A stretch of 64,000 nt of DNA from DASTFY01 sp963829955 (GCA_963829955.1 CAWHKS010000002.1:1-64000), one strand, 5' to 3'. Positions 51,161 through 60,664 are shown, numbered from the stretch's first letter. The notes: generated from the letters alone by a model not told the origin. Translations and numbers: made by a program.

Positions 51161-51337
51161 GAGTTGTCGAACCCCTGATTCCGGGCACCCGGTCGACGTC
51201 GACGTGATCATTCGAGCTGGTCATCCTCGACGCCAGCGCTGCCCGCCAGCCAAGCCGCCTCCGAGCAGTCGATCGACCGCTTCAGTTGCCGGCATCTCCA
51301 TCATTCTCTCGATGACGGCGAGTTGGCTGCGGCGGGG

Positions 51338-52624
51338 TCAGAGCCGGAGACGGTCGAGCGATGCGCGCATCTGCTGTTGCACCGACGCCATGCCGGCGCG
51401 GCCGGCGACGTTCTGGAGCTCGAACGGATCGGTCTGCAGGTCGTACAGCTCACGAAACCCGTCGGTGTATTCGATGTACTTGTAGCGGGCCTTCCTCACG
51501 CCTTCCCACGTGAGGCGGTCCGGCGGGGTGATGTAGGAACCCTCCCGCACCATCTGGGCCTGGGTCAGCAGTGGCACGAGGCTGACACCATCGGTCCCCG
51601 GAGCTGTGGTGCCGGCGATGGCACACGCGGTGGCCGGCACGTCGACCAGGCTGATCGGACGCCACTCGGCGCGCCGGGCGACCCCCGGATAGCGGACGAC
51701 GAACGGCACGCGCACCGACTCCTCGTAGGGGAAGCCCTTGTTGAAGAGACGGTGCTCGCCGAGCGTCAAGGCGTTGTCACTCGCGAAGATCACAACGGTC
51801 GAGTTCAACCGCCCGGTATCGGTCAGCGCGCTCATGATGCTCTTCATGCCGTCATTGATCGCCAGCATGTCCCGGGCCACCAGCAGCCGGTCCCGGTTGT
51901 ACGTGGCGATCTGCGCCGAGGTCAGTCGGGGCTTCCTCCGGACGAACGGCGGCTTGTCCGAGACGTCGGCCTCGTCGAAGCTGGGCGGTCTGGGCGGCAC
52001 CGTCGGGGAGGCGTTCGTGTATCGGTTGGGCGGGATGAACGGCTCGTGCGGGAGCTTCGGTGCCACCCACAAGAACAGCGGCGCCGCGGTCCCGACTGAT
52101 CGCAGGTAGTCGGACGCCCACTTGAAGCAGTAGTCGGTCTCGTGCAGTGCCCCGGGTCGCCAGTTGGTGCTCTGGTTCGACGCCCAATCGACCCACCCCG
52201 CCGGCACGTAGCCCGCCCCGAGACCCCACGGGTACGCGTTCATGTACTTGCCGACCAACGCCGTGCGGTATCCCGCCGCGAGCATGCGCGTCGCGACCGT
52301 GTTGGATTCGATCTGTGGCGTGTTCGGGGCCGTGGGGTTGCTCACCACCGGCGTCCGCCACGAGTACGAGCCCGTGAGCATCGACGCCCGGGACGGCGCG
52401 CACATCGGCGTCTGGGAGGCGGCCGATGTGCAGTCGATCCACGGTCCCGTGGCGAACACGTTGAGGAGACCGCGGTAGTCGAACCGCATGTCGTCGACCA
52501 AGACGAGGACGATCGAGTACGGCGGCGCCGCCCAGGCCCGCGGCAGCCGACTCGTGACCGCGCTCGTCGCCGCCAATCCGGCGCCCACCGCCGCACCCTG
52601 AAGCACTTGCCGTCGTGAGACCAC
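51338..52624 (-). CDS. Tat-exported sulfatase
   Basis: Alkaline-phosphatase-superfamily sulfatase, 428 aa. The N-terminus is a Tat signal (VSRRQVLQGAAVGAGLAAT, cleavage near ARAWAAP-like PRAWAAP). The modification motif CAPSR (PMCAPSRASMLTG, about residue 75) provides formylglycine, and metal ligands are in VLVLVDDMRFD and FASDNALTLGEH. No formylglycine-generating enzyme gene is in the window. GTG start at 52624 after GGAGAGG. Substrate (sulfated sugar or other ester) unknown. Confidence 0.87.
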   Translation of the reverse strand: MVSRRQVLQGAAVGAGLAATSAVTSRLPRAWAAPPYSIVLVLVDDMRFDYRGLLNVFATGPWIDCTSAASQTPMCAPSRASMLTGSYSWRTPVVSNPTAPNTPQIESNTVATRMLAAGYRTALVGKYMNAYPWGLGAGYVPAGWVDWASNQSTNWRPGALHETDYCFKWASDYLRSVGTAAPLFLWVAPKLPHEPFIPPNRYTNASPTVPPRPPSFDEADVSDKPPFVRRKPRLTSAQIATYNRDRLLVARDMLAINDGMKSIMSALTDTGRLNSTVVIFASDNALTLGEHRLFNKGFPYEESVRVPFVVRYPGVARRAEWRPISLVDVPATACAIAGTTAPGTDGVSLVPLLTQAQMVREGSYITPPDRLTWEGVRKARYKYIEYTDGFRELYDLQTDPFELQNVAGRAGMASVQQQMRASLDRLRL

Positions 52625-52915
52625 AGCACCACCCCTCTCCGGGACAGGCGTGCCGGGCCAAAATCTAGCGCAGCGCGACCACCTGCCCGCGCCGTCGAGG
52701 CTGCCTCAACGGGATCGTCGTCGGGCGGGATCAGGTGCTGGTTGATCATCGTCCACAGCGCGCGCTCTCTCTCCATCTGTCCTTTGGTCCGATCAAGGCA
52801 CCCCGACGGCACTTCTGGCACCCGCCCACGGCGGTCGTCGGGACCCACCGTGGCCGGCCGCGGACCGACGCCAGGTCTGCCGGCGCCCACCGCCGTCCCG
52901 GAGGCTCGTTGGCGA

Positions 52916-53959
52916 TCAGCGGCGGGTGAGCACGACCTTCAGGGCGCCGGTCTCGCCGGCGCGGCTGAACACGTCGTAAGCCTCCTCGAACTGGTCCAGG
53001 GCGAAGTGGTGGGTCACGAACCGGTCGATGTTCACCTGCTGGCTCTGTGCGAGGCGGAGCAGGGTGGGCGTGGAATACGTATCGACCAGGCCGGTCGTGA
53101 TCGTGACGTTCTTGATCCACAGCTCCTCGAGGTGCAACGCGGCCGGCTCGCCGTGCACACCAACATTCGCGATGTGGCCGCCTGGTCGGGCCAGGGCGGC
53201 GGCGAGCTCGAACGTCGCCGGCACGCCGACCGCCTCGACGCTGACGTCGGCGCCGAGCCCGTCGGTCAGGTCACGCACGACGGCCAGCGCGTCCTCGCGT
53301 CCGTTGTTCACGGTGACGTCGGCCCCGAACTGCTTCGCCGCATCAAGGCGGCTGTCGGCCAGATCGATGGCCACGACGTGGCTCGGGCTGTACAGGCGGG
53401 CGCCGGTCATCACGGCCAACCCGATCGGTCCGGCGCCCACCACGGCGACTACATCGCCCGGCCGGACGCGCCCGTTGAGCACGCCGACCTCGTAGCCGGT
53501 CGGCAGGATGTCGGCCAGCATCAACAGCTGCTCGTCGCTGACGCCGTCCGGCTGCAGGTGCGTGGACGTGTCGGCGAACGGCACGCGCACGTACTCGGCC
53601 TGCGTGCCATCGATCTTGTGACCGAGTATCCAACCGCCACCACCGAGGCACTGCCCATAGCTGCCTTCCCGGCAGTAGCGGCACGCGCCGCAGGCCGTGA
53701 TGCACGAGACCAGCGCGCGGTCTCCCGGTTTGCGAGTCTTCACCCCGGAGCCGACCGACTCGATCGTGCCGACCGCTTCGTGGCCGAGGATGCGGCCCGG
53801 AGTCACCGCCGGCACATCGCCCTTGAGGATGTGCAGATCGGTCCCACAGATCGTCACCGCGTCGACCCGCACGATGGCGTCGGTGTCGTCGATGAGCTCC
53901 GGCTTCGGCACCTCCTCCCATGACTTGTCACCAGGCCCGTGGTACACGACAGCCTTCAT
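52916..53959 (-). CDS. zinc-dependent alcohol dehydrogenase (MDR family)
   Basis: Medium-chain dehydrogenase, 347 aa. Catalytic-zinc residues are seen in TICGTDLHIL and GHEAVGTIESVG. Structural-zinc cysteines are CGACRYCREGSYGQC. The cofactor site is DVVAVVGAGPIGLAV. GGAGG precedes the ATG at 53959. The sequence is like actinobacterial alcohol/2-deoxyscyllo-inosamine-type dehydrogenases of broad substrate range. No obvious partner; 52625-52915 between it and the sulfatase shows no supported gene. Confidence 0.87.
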   Translation of the reverse strand: MKAVVYHGPGDKSWEEVPKPELIDDTDAIVRVDAVTICGTDLHILKGDVPAVTPGRILGHEAVGTIESVGSGVKTRKPGDRALVSCITACGACRYCREGSYGQCLGGGGWILGHKIDGTQAEYVRVPFADTSTHLQPDGVSDEQLLMLADILPTGYEVGVLNGRVRPGDVVAVVGAGPIGLAVMTGARLYSPSHVVAIDLADSRLDAAKQFGADVTVNNGREDALAVVRDLTDGLGADVSVEAVGVPATFELAAALARPGGHIANVGVHGEPAALHLEELWIKNVTITTGLVDTYSTPTLLRLAQSQQVNIDRFVTHHFALDQFEEAYDVFSRAGETGALKVVLTRR

Positions 53960-54146
53960 CTCAGCACCTCCGCATCGTCGGGATCACTCCACGTCGACGT
54001 TACGGAAAGGCGTTCCGTGCGAGATAGGGCCATTGGGCCCGACCTTCGCCAAGCACGACCCCCTGAGCAGGCAGCGCCACTCCCCTGGACCAAGCGGAGG
54101 ACCACTTCCACCTCAGCGCAGTCCCTCGGGGCCTCGCTACGTTGAG

Positions 54147-54497
54147 TCAGCCGGCAGTCGGAGCGTAGACATAGAACACGGCGCATCCTTCGGTCTCGCG
54201 GGCGTCGATGTCGTGCTCGATACCGCTCGGGACGTGAACGAACGATCCCGGGCCGAGGTCGCTGCCGAGGATCGTCGCTCTGCCGTCGAGCACCCAGAGA
54301 TGGTGGTGGTTGAAGCGGTGGGTGTGCGCGCCGAGGTGGTGACCGGCGAGGACCACCAGGACGCCGGCCTCAGCGCTCTCATCGCGCCAGAGGATCTTGC
54401 GTTCCACACCTTCGATGGTTCCGATGGGGGAGACCGGGAGCCCGGCGATGACGTCGGCGCTGAGGATCTGTGGCCGAGGAGTGACGTTGGCGCTCAT
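54147..54497 (-). CDS. cupin-domain protein
   Basis: Single small cupin barrel, 116 aa. Metal-ligand motifs are GAHTHRFNHHHLWVLDG (motif 1, several His) and PGSFVHVPSGIEHDI (motif 2). The ATG at 54497 (MSANVTPRP) is preferred; the longer frame runs into the divergent hydrolase. Function unknown; single cupins act as dioxygenases, isomerases or sensors. Confidence 0.75.
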   Translation of the reverse strand: MSANVTPRPQILSADVIAGLPVSPIGTIEGVERKILWRDESAEAGVLVVLAGHHLGAHTHRFNHHHLWVLDGRATILGSDLGPGSFVHVPSGIEHDIDARETEGCAVFYVYAPTAG

Positions 54498-54581
54498 GAT
54501 GGCACCATGCGACCTCAGCATCGGTCCCACAAGGGCCCAAGGGCCCTGATCGGCTCTCGTTGGCCGCTGACGGCCGCGAAG

Positions 54582-55439
54582 GTGAGCTCTCGGCACGTCG
54601 CGGCGCTCGCGGTCACGCTCGGGCTGCTCCTCGCAGCGTGCCAGAGGAAAGAGAGCGCGTCGCCGAGGCCGTCCGACGCAGACCGACCAGCGGTGCAGGT
54701 CAGTACGCAGGAGTACCTGCCTGCTCGCGAGGAAGACCTGTACGTCCCTTCCTCGGCCGGGTCATCTCGGACCGTGCCGCTGGTCGTGATGATCCCTGGC
54801 GGAGCGTGGGTGACCGCGGACCGGTCGGGTCTGGCGCCATTGGCGTCATACCTGTCGGACCGTGGCATCGCGGTGGCCAACGCGACGATCCGAGGGGCGG
54901 CCGCTGACTTTCGCTTCCCCGGGCCGGTGCAGGATGTCATGTGTGCGGTGGACGCCGGGGTGGAGCGGATTCGCCGACTTGGGCTGACTCCGGCGCCGGT
55001 GGTCGTCATGGGTCACTCCTCGGGTGCCCACCTCAGCGCGCTGGCTGTCCTCGGCGCGGTCGGCGCTCGAGGCGACTGCCCTCACCCGGTGTCCCGGATC
55101 GACGCAGCACTGCTCCTGTCGGGGATCTACGACCCTGCCCTTGCCGCAGACGTCGCGCAGCCCCTCATGGGTGCGACGCCAGCAGACGATCCGGCCGGGT
55201 GGCGGAGTGCCAGCGCGCTCACGTGGGTCGCCAACCGGCCCGACGTCCCCGTGTTCCTCGCTCACGGCACTGGTGATCAACTCGTACCCGTGAGCTTCAC
55301 GACACGCTTCGCCATGGCGCTCGAACGAGCCGGCCACGCGGTGCGCGTGGACATCGTCGCCGACGCCGACCACCACGAGATCTACACACCCGACTCGCTC
55401 GGGCCGGACGTGGTCGACTGGATCACCACGCTGGCCTGA
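54582..55439 (+). CDS. alpha/beta-hydrolase (esterase/lipase) lipoprotein
   Basis: Extracytoplasmic esterase, about 285 aa. The start GTG at 54582 gives a compact signal peptide ending in the lipobox LLAAC. An ATG at 54507 in frame is possible but would leave only 9 bases to the divergent cupin start. The oxyanion segment MIPGGAWV, nucleophile elbow GHSSGAHLSAL, acid residue near HGTGDQLVPV and His in DADHHEIYTP match the BD-FAE/hormone-sensitive-lipase-like group. Substrate unknown. Confidence 0.8.
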   Translation: MSSRHVAALAVTLGLLLAACQRKESASPRPSDADRPAVQVSTQEYLPAREEDLYVPSSAGSSRTVPLVVMIPGGAWVTADRSGLAPLASYLSDRGIAVANATIRGAAADFRFPGPVQDVMCAVDAGVERIRRLGLTPAPVVVMGHSSGAHLSALAVLGAVGARGDCPHPVSRIDAALLLSGIYDPALAADVAQPLMGATPADDPAGWRSASALTWVANRPDVPVFLAHGTGDQLVPVSFTTRFAMALERAGHAVRVDIVADADHHEIYTPDSLGPDVVDWITTLA

Positions 55440-55580
55440 CGTGCATGGTCAGCGGTCTTGCCGGCGGGGGCGGGGTGAGTCGAGCGCCAACCGGGGCTTC
55501 GGAGGAAGAGCTCACGCCAAGTAACGAGTCCGCCGGAGCGTCCGGCCAGACCCGAACGTCGCGAGGACGCCGTCGACCCC

Positions 55581-56117
55581 TCACGACCGCTCGGAGCGAG
55601 CCGGCGGTGGTCGTGGTCCCCTGACGCCACTCTCGCAGTCAGCCCCGCCGTGCGGCTGCGACACCCCGAGCACCAAGCGGGCCACCAGGTCGGCAGCCGG
55701 CTCGACTGCCGCCGCGACCGGCCCGGACAGGGTGTCGCCGAACCGATGGTCGTGCCCTTCGATGCCCACGATGACCAGCCAGCGCGGAAGTCGGCCGAGG
55801 GCTCGGCCGAGCGCTGCGGCCTGCCCGACACCGAGCGCGTGGGTGCCGAGGCGGGCGGCGGACCGCGCTCCTTCGGCTGCGCTCGGGCTCAGCAGCTGGA
55901 TGGCGCCCGGTTCGGCGGCGCCATAGGTCGCGTCGATGACCACGGCGAGGTCGGCGTCGGCCCACGCGTCGAGCAAGCGGCCGGGTTCGCCGTCGCACCA
56001 GCACACGTCGACTACCTGACCCAGGCGACGTCCGGCGGCCGTGGCAACCGCCCAGCCGATGCCGTCGTCCCGTCGTGACGGGTTGCCGACGCCGATCACG
56101 ACGGGCCGGCTCGTCAC
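55581..56117 (-). CDS. [NiFe] hydrogenase maturation protease (HyaD/HupD/HycI family)
   Basis: Endopeptidase that trims the hydrogenase large subunit after nickel insertion, 178 aa. Metal-binding residues are in IGVGNPSRRDDGIGW (Asp) and VIDATYGAAEPG; a His is in GIEGHDHRFGD. The GTG start at 56117 overlaps the large-subunit stop, so it is the last gene of the hydrogenase operon. The Arg/Pro-rich tail after about residue 160 is an extra. Confidence 0.87.
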   Translation of the reverse strand: MTSRPVVIGVGNPSRRDDGIGWAVATAAGRRLGQVVDVCWCDGEPGRLLDAWADADLAVVIDATYGAAEPGAIQLLSPSAAEGARSAARLGTHALGVGQAAALGRALGRLPRWLVIVGIEGHDHRFGDTLSGPVAAAVEPAADLVARLVLGVSQPHGGADCESGVRGPRPPPARSERS

Positions 56118-57412
56118 ACCCGATCCACGGTCAGGTCGAGGAAGTGGGTCGCGGATGAGATGCACGGGTCGTAGCTCCGGATGACCTGCTCGGCTCGCCG
56201 CCCCAGCTCCTCATCGGGGAGGTCGAGGTGGCGCTCGACGAAGTGGAACAGGTCGCGCTCGATGGCCGCTTGGTTCTGCGAGGTCGGCGGCACGATGCGG
56301 GCGTCGACGATCGATCCCTCCGCGTCGCATTCGTAGCGGTGCCACAACATGCCGCGCGGCGCCTCGGTCCAGCCGCAACCGACCCCGGCGCGAGCGACGA
56401 CCTCGACCGCCGGACGGTCCGGCTCCCTGTACCGGTCGATGATCCTGAGCGCCTCGTCACATGCATACAGCACCTCTACGGCGCGGACCACGATCGAGCG
56501 AAACACGTTGCGTTCGTCCGGCGACAGCCCGGCACTCACGGCCGCCGCCTTTGCCACCGGTGAGAGCTCATCGGCGTTGAGCGCGAAGCGGGCCAGCGGA
56601 CCGAGGAGGTACTCACCCCGGTCGACGATGCGGGCATGGAGGGCGGTCGAGTGCTCCACCTGCTCCTCCACGACGGTCTGCTCGAACTCCTCCGGCCCGA
56701 TGTCGAGGCCCTCCGTCGAGACGAGCCGTCCGCGGGTGATCGGGTACTCGCCCGGATGCCGCAGTGCCACCAGCTCGCCGGGCCACTCGTGGTCGGGGAA
56801 GTCGAACGCCGCGACCCACCGCACCGTCTCGAGGGCCAGGTCGCGTGCGCTCTCGAGGCTGGGTGCGAACTTGGCCAGCTCCTGTTCGGTCGGCACGCGG
56901 TAGAAGCCACCGACGCGAAGGTTGACGGGGTGGATGGCCCGGCCGCCAATCAGCTCGACGAGCTGGTTGCCGACCTTCTTGAGATCGAGGCCGCGCTGGA
57001 CGATGGCCCGGTGGTGGGTTGCGAGCTCGATGGCTCCGTCGTAGCCGAGGAAGTCGGGTGCGTGGAGCAGGTAGATGTGCAGCGTGTGGCTCTCGATCCA
57101 CTCGCCGCAGTAGAGGAGGCGGCGGAGGTCGGCGAGAGGGCCATCCACGGTGACCCCGCAGAGCGACTCGATCGCATTGCTGGCGCTCATCTGGTAGGCG
57201 ATGGGGCAGATGCCGCAGATCCGAGCGGTGATGTCGAGGGGTTCGCTGAACGCGCGACCACGCAGCATCGCCTCGAAGAACCGCGGGGGCTCGTAGATCC
57301 TCAGCTGGACTGCATGCACCCGACCATCTCGGATCGAGACGTGCATGGCTCCCTCGCCCTCGACCCGAGCGAGCGCCTCGACCGCCAGTGTCCGTTCCCC
57401 GTCCGAGGTCAT
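56114..57412 (-). CDS. group 3b [NiFe] hydrogenase large subunit, L2 cysteine replaced
   Basis: Catalytic alpha subunit of an NADP-linked bidirectional hydrogenase (sulfhydrogenase type), 432 aa. The L1 motif is TARICGICPIAYQMSAS, normal for group 3b. L2 reads SYDPCISSATHFLDL: the family expects DPCxxCxxH, so the second cysteine, which would help bridge Ni and Fe, is Ser (codon TCC at 56153-56155). The first Cys and the His remain. A 9-residue tail after the His is the protease-removed peptide. ATG at 57412, one base after the small-subunit stop. If the Ser is real, activity is doubtful or altered. Confidence 0.9.
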   Translation of the reverse strand: MTSDGERTLAVEALARVEGEGAMHVSIRDGRVHAVQLRIYEPPRFFEAMLRGRAFSEPLDITARICGICPIAYQMSASNAIESLCGVTVDGPLADLRRLLYCGEWIESHTLHIYLLHAPDFLGYDGAIELATHHRAIVQRGLDLKKVGNQLVELIGGRAIHPVNLRVGGFYRVPTEQELAKFAPSLESARDLALETVRWVAAFDFPDHEWPGELVALRHPGEYPITRGRLVSTEGLDIGPEEFEQTVVEEQVEHSTALHARIVDRGEYLLGPLARFALNADELSPVAKAAAVSAGLSPDERNVFRSIVVRAVEVLYACDEALRIIDRYREPDRPAVEVVARAGVGCGWTEAPRGMLWHRYECDAEGSIVDARIVPPTSQNQAAIERDLFHFVERHLDLPDEELGRRAEQVIRSYDPCISSATHFLDLTVDRV

Positions 57413-57413
57413 C

Positions 57414-58205
57414 TCAGGTCTCAGCTCCATCCAGGCGGTCGCTCTCGTCGCTGAACGGCTCGGCTCCCACGTTGAACGTCCGCAACATGCGGACGAGGTC
57501 CGGGCGCCGAACGTCGAGCCGGGCGAGCTGGGCCGAGAGCGCCGGCGGGTTGGGATCCTCGGCCGGGCCGAAGCAGCCGTAGCAGCCGCGGTGGTAGGTC
57601 GGGCACAGCGCACCGCACCCTGCGTGGGTGATAGGCCCGAGGCACGGCGTCCCGTGGGCGACCATGACGCACACGTTGCCGCGGAGCTTGCACTCGACGC
57701 AGACGCTGTGGCCGGCCACGTTGGGGCGCCGCTCGTGGAGGAACGCCGCGAGGACGTCGAGGAGCTGCCGGCGGTCGATGGGGCAACCCCGCAACTCGAA
57801 GTCGACGGTCACGTGGGCGCTGATGGGCGTCGACGTGGCCAACGTCGATATGTACCCGGGGGACGCGTAGACGATGCGTGCGTACTCCTCCACGTCGACG
57901 TGGTTCCGGAGGGCCTGGATCCCTCCCGAGGTGGCGCAGGCACCGATGGTCACGAGCCGGCGCGATGCGGCCCGGATGTGCTCGATCCGTTCGACGTCGC
58001 CGGCGGTGGTCACGGAGCCCTCGACCAGGGACAGGTCGTACGGGCCGGCGACGGTGGCTCGCGTCGCCTCGAGGAAGTACGCGATCTGCACCTGGTCGGC
58101 CACGGCCAGGAGCTCGTCCTCGCAGTCGAGCAGGGAGAGCTGGCAGCCGTCGCACGACGCGAACTTCCAGACCGCGAGGGTGGGACGCGTCCGCTGGGCA
58201 TCCAT
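57414..58205 (-). CDS. group 3b hydrogenase small subunit
   Basis: Electron-transfer delta subunit, 263 aa, with ligands for three Fe-S clusters: proximal KFASCDGCQLSLLDCED with GACATSGG and RGCPIDRRQ, then CVECKLRGNVCVMVAHGTPC and HAGCGALCPTYHRGCYGCFG for the other two. Starts at 58205 or at an upstream ATG (58241) overlapping the gamma gene; AGGAGG lies 11 bases before 58205. It lies between the diaphorase and large subunit, the usual order. Confidence 0.9.
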   Translation of the reverse strand: MDAQRTRPTLAVWKFASCDGCQLSLLDCEDELLAVADQVQIAYFLEATRATVAGPYDLSLVEGSVTTAGDVERIEHIRAASRRLVTIGACATSGGIQALRNHVDVEEYARIVYASPGYISTLATSTPISAHVTVDFELRGCPIDRRQLLDVLAAFLHERRPNVAGHSVCVECKLRGNVCVMVAHGTPCLGPITHAGCGALCPTYHRGCYGCFGPAEDPNPPALSAQLARLDVRRPDLVRMLRTFNVGAEPFSDESDRLDGAET

Positions 58206-58210
58206 GCCGC

Positions 58211-59074
58211 TCACCACCTCCTGACCGCGAGGAGTGGCCATGCATCTGCCCAGCTGAGCACCGGCCCTTCGCTACAGAGGAACCTCGGACCGAGCTGGCA
58301 GTGGCCGCACAGGCGCACGGCGCAGTGCATGTTGCGCTCGAGCGAGACCATGACCGCCGCCGGGTCGGCTCCGCGATCGATCAGGGTTCGGGCGACGTTC
58401 CGCATCATGATCTCCGGCCCGCACAGGAACGAGGTGACGCCGTCGTAGCGGATCGGACGGTGGTCGAGCAGCTTCGTCACCAGGCCGACGCTCCCGGTCC
58501 ATCGCCGGTCCGCCGCGTCGACCGTCACCCCGACGTCGATGTCGTTGCTCCGCCAGTGGTCGAGCTCCTCCCGGTACAGGACGTCCGCCGGCGTCCGAGC
58601 GCCGACGAGGACGGCGACCTGCCCGAATCGCGACCGCCCGGCGATCACCTGGTGCACCACCGGCCGCAAGGGCGCCAGGCCGATGCCACCGCCGACGACG
58701 AGGACGTCACCGCCCTCGGCCTGCGCGACGGGCCAGCCGGCACCGAACGGACCTCGGACCCCGAGCATCGCCCCCGGCTGCAGGCGGCCGAGGGCCCGGG
58801 TGGTCGCGCCGACGGTGCGGATCGTGTGCCGCACGTCGGCGTCGGCGATCGGGCATGCGCTCACGGAGATGGGCACCTCGCCGGCCCCGAACGCGTAGAG
58901 CATCGAGAACTGACCGGGCTTCAGGTCCTCGATGGGCTCGTCCACGGCGGCGAGACCGAGCGTGACGGTGTCCTCGGTCTCGACCACCCGACTCGTGACG
59001 CGATAGCGCGTAGGCACCATCGGTCCGACGGGCGGTGCCCCGTCGGTCGGGAGGAGCTCGGTGTCAGCCGGCAA
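58211..59074 (-). CDS. group 3b hydrogenase gamma subunit (FAD/NAD(P)H diaphorase)
   Basis: Flavoprotein passing electrons between NAD(P) and the Fe-S chain, 287 aa. FAD domain: LKPGQFSMLYAFGAGEVPIS. NAD domain: VLVVGGGIGLAPLRPVV. The C-terminal [2Fe-2S] ligands are CAVRLCGHCQLGPRFLC. A TTG at 59074 overlaps the upstream stop; an ATG at 59020 (MVPTRYRVTSRVV) matches the family N-terminus equally well. AGGAGG at its end serves the small-subunit gene. Confidence 0.88.
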   Translation of the reverse strand: MPADTELLPTDGAPPVGPMVPTRYRVTSRVVETEDTVTLGLAAVDEPIEDLKPGQFSMLYAFGAGEVPISVSACPIADADVRHTIRTVGATTRALGRLQPGAMLGVRGPFGAGWPVAQAEGGDVLVVGGGIGLAPLRPVVHQVIAGRSRFGQVAVLVGARTPADVLYREELDHWRSNDIDVGVTVDAADRRWTGSVGLVTKLLDHRPIRYDGVTSFLCGPEIMMRNVARTLIDRGADPAAVMVSLERNMHCAVRLCGHCQLGPRFLCSEGPVLSWADAWPLLAVRRW

Positions 59075-59534
59075 CGCTGTTCCCGTAGAGATCGAGGAGC
59101 CTGAGCCGGGTGGCGGCCAGCCGCTCGGCGACGACCTGGGCGAAGCGCTTCATGACCCGGTAGCCGAACTCCGGGTCTGCGTCGCACTTCTGCCTCAGGC
59201 AGCCGGCGTCGATGACGACGAGGTGCGCGCGCTCGACGATCTCGACGTCGTAGATCCAGCGGTGAGGCGGGAAGATCCACGACCATCCGACGATGTCACC
59301 TGCCTCCAGCGTCTCGACGACGACCGGTCCGGTCGGCGACTCGATCTCCAGGGCCACGCGACCCGCTCGGACGACGAAGAACTGCTCGGACGGTTCGCCC
59401 TCCCGCGCCAGCAGCCGACCCGGCTCCACAACCGCCAGACGTCCACAGCCGGCCATCAGGTCGAGGTCACCGGGCTCCAGGCCGGCCAGCACGGGCTGCG
59501 CGGCCAGCAGGTCGCGGATCGTCCGCGCTCTCAT
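59064..59534 (-). CDS. cyclic-nucleotide-binding-domain protein in the hydrogenase operon
   Basis: CNBD protein, 156 aa, without a DNA-binding domain. The fold is visible in LLAREGEPSEQFFVVRAGRV and TLEAGDIVGWSWIFPPHRW. This GWSW variant replaces the usual phosphate-binding cassette (GExAL), so cyclic-nucleotide binding is uncertain. It sits between beta and gamma genes with overlaps at both ends (ATGA at its start). Such CNBD proteins accompany many group 3b operons; role unknown, possibly redox or ligand gating. Confidence 0.8.
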   Translation of the reverse strand: MRARTIRDLLAAQPVLAGLEPGDLDLMAGCGRLAVVEPGRLLAREGEPSEQFFVVRAGRVALEIESPTGPVVVETLEAGDIVGWSWIFPPHRWIYDVEIVERAHLVVIDAGCLRQKCDADPEFGYRVMKRFAQVVAERLAATRLRLLDLYGNSVAG

Positions 59535-60664
59535 CCGCTGTCCCGCGCGTCCATCGCGGCCACCTCCTCGGTCAGGTCGATGCCGGCCGGGCACCACGAG
59601 ATGCAGCGACCGCAGCCCACACAGCCCGACTCGTCGAACTGGTCCCACCAGGTCGAGAGCTTGTGCGTGAGCCACTGCCGGTAGCGGGACCGTGTGTCAG
59701 CGCGCACGCTCCCGGCACCGTGGAGGGCCGAGTGCCCGAGGGTGAAGCACGAGTCCCAGCGCTGCACACGCTCGGCCCGATCGCCGCTCAACGACGTCAC
59801 GTCCTCCACGGCGCTGCAGAAGCAGGTCGGGCACACCAGAGTGCAGTTCGTGCACGACAGGCAGCGCGATGCGACGTCGTCCCACCGAGCGTGTTCGAGG
59901 TTGCTCCGCAGGACGTCACGGGCGCTCGTCAGGTCGAGGTGACGGGTCATCGTGGCGACGCTCGTCGCCACGATGGCCTCCTCGCGTTCGATGTCGGTGT
60001 TCACCGCGGGCCGCCACGACAACGTGGTCTTCAGCTCCTCCACGACGTCCGCGCCCCGCTCGGTGGCCGCGGCGACCAGGACTTCGTGGCGCTCGTCGTC
60101 GAGCACCTCGGTCAGCGCGAGGTCCTGGCCGGCCTCGATGGCCGGTCCGGTGCCGGCCGACGCACAGAAGCAGGTCGAGGCCGGGCGCGCGCACGTGACG
60201 CCGACGAAGAACGCTTGGTTCCGGGCCAGGGTGTAGGCCGGATCGGGATGAGGTCCGTCCCGCAGGACGTGATCCTGCACCGCCACGGCGGCGAGCTCGC
60301 ATGCCCGCACGCCGACGAAGGCATAGGGCGGGGACGGTGGCGCCTCGTCTGCTACCTCGAAGCCGTCGTCGGTCCGCCCAGCCGACCAGAGGGTCCGCCT
60401 CGGCGGCGACAGGTAACGACGCGGCGAGGTCGGGCCGACCGCGTAGTGGAACAGAGATCGACCGCTGCTCTTGTGCACCCGGTAGGTGGCGGCCTCCTGC
60501 TCGTCGCTCCAGCCGATCGGGAGATCGGTGATGCTGCGGACCTCCGCGAGGACGATGGCTCCGTCGCGCACCGTAGGCGCGATGACGACGTAGCCGCGCC
60601 GAACCAGCGCGGTGAGCAACGCGTCGACCGCGCGGTCAGCAGGCGTCAGGACGACCGCCGACAT
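59531..60664 (-). CDS. group 3b hydrogenase beta subunit (4Fe-4S dicluster)
   Basis: First gene of the hydrogenase operon, 377 aa. Residues up to about 270 form the HydB/sulfhydrogenase beta domain (AFVGVRACELAAVAVQD, FFVGVTCARPASTCFCAS). Two ferredoxin-type clusters follow: CLSCTNCTLVCPTCFC and CVGCGRCISWCPAG. ATG at 60664. Electrons would pass from the diaphorase or to the small subunit through it. Order beta-CNBD-gamma-delta-alpha-protease, with one- to four-base overlaps or tiny gaps. Confidence 0.88.
   Translation of the reverse strand: MSAVVLTPADRAVDALLTALVRRGYVVIAPTVRDGAIVLAEVRSITDLPIGWSDEQEAATYRVHKSSGRSLFHYAVGPTSPRRYLSPPRRTLWSAGRTDDGFEVADEAPPSPPYAFVGVRACELAAVAVQDHVLRDGPHPDPAYTLARNQAFFVGVTCARPASTCFCASAGTGPAIEAGQDLALTEVLDDERHEVLVAAATERGADVVEELKTTLSWRPAVNTDIEREEAIVATSVATMTRHLDLTSARDVLRSNLEHARWDDVASRCLSCTNCTLVCPTCFCSAVEDVTSLSGDRAERVQRWDSCFTLGHSALHGAGSVRADTRSRYRQWLTHKLSTWWDQFDESGCVGCGRCISWCPAGIDLTEEVAAMDARDSG

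Noticed and set aside
51161..51337. Possible 28-codon frame (MMEMPATEAVDRLLGGG) between the ABC permease and the sulfatase
   Set aside because: Too short and unsupported; might be a remnant, but nothing decides.
52625..52915. Small minus-strand frame (MERERALWTMINQHLIPPDD...) between sulfatase and alcohol dehydrogenase
   Set aside because: No start signal, no recognisable family, and the frame runs on into the sulfatase antisense. I see nothing reliable in this gap.
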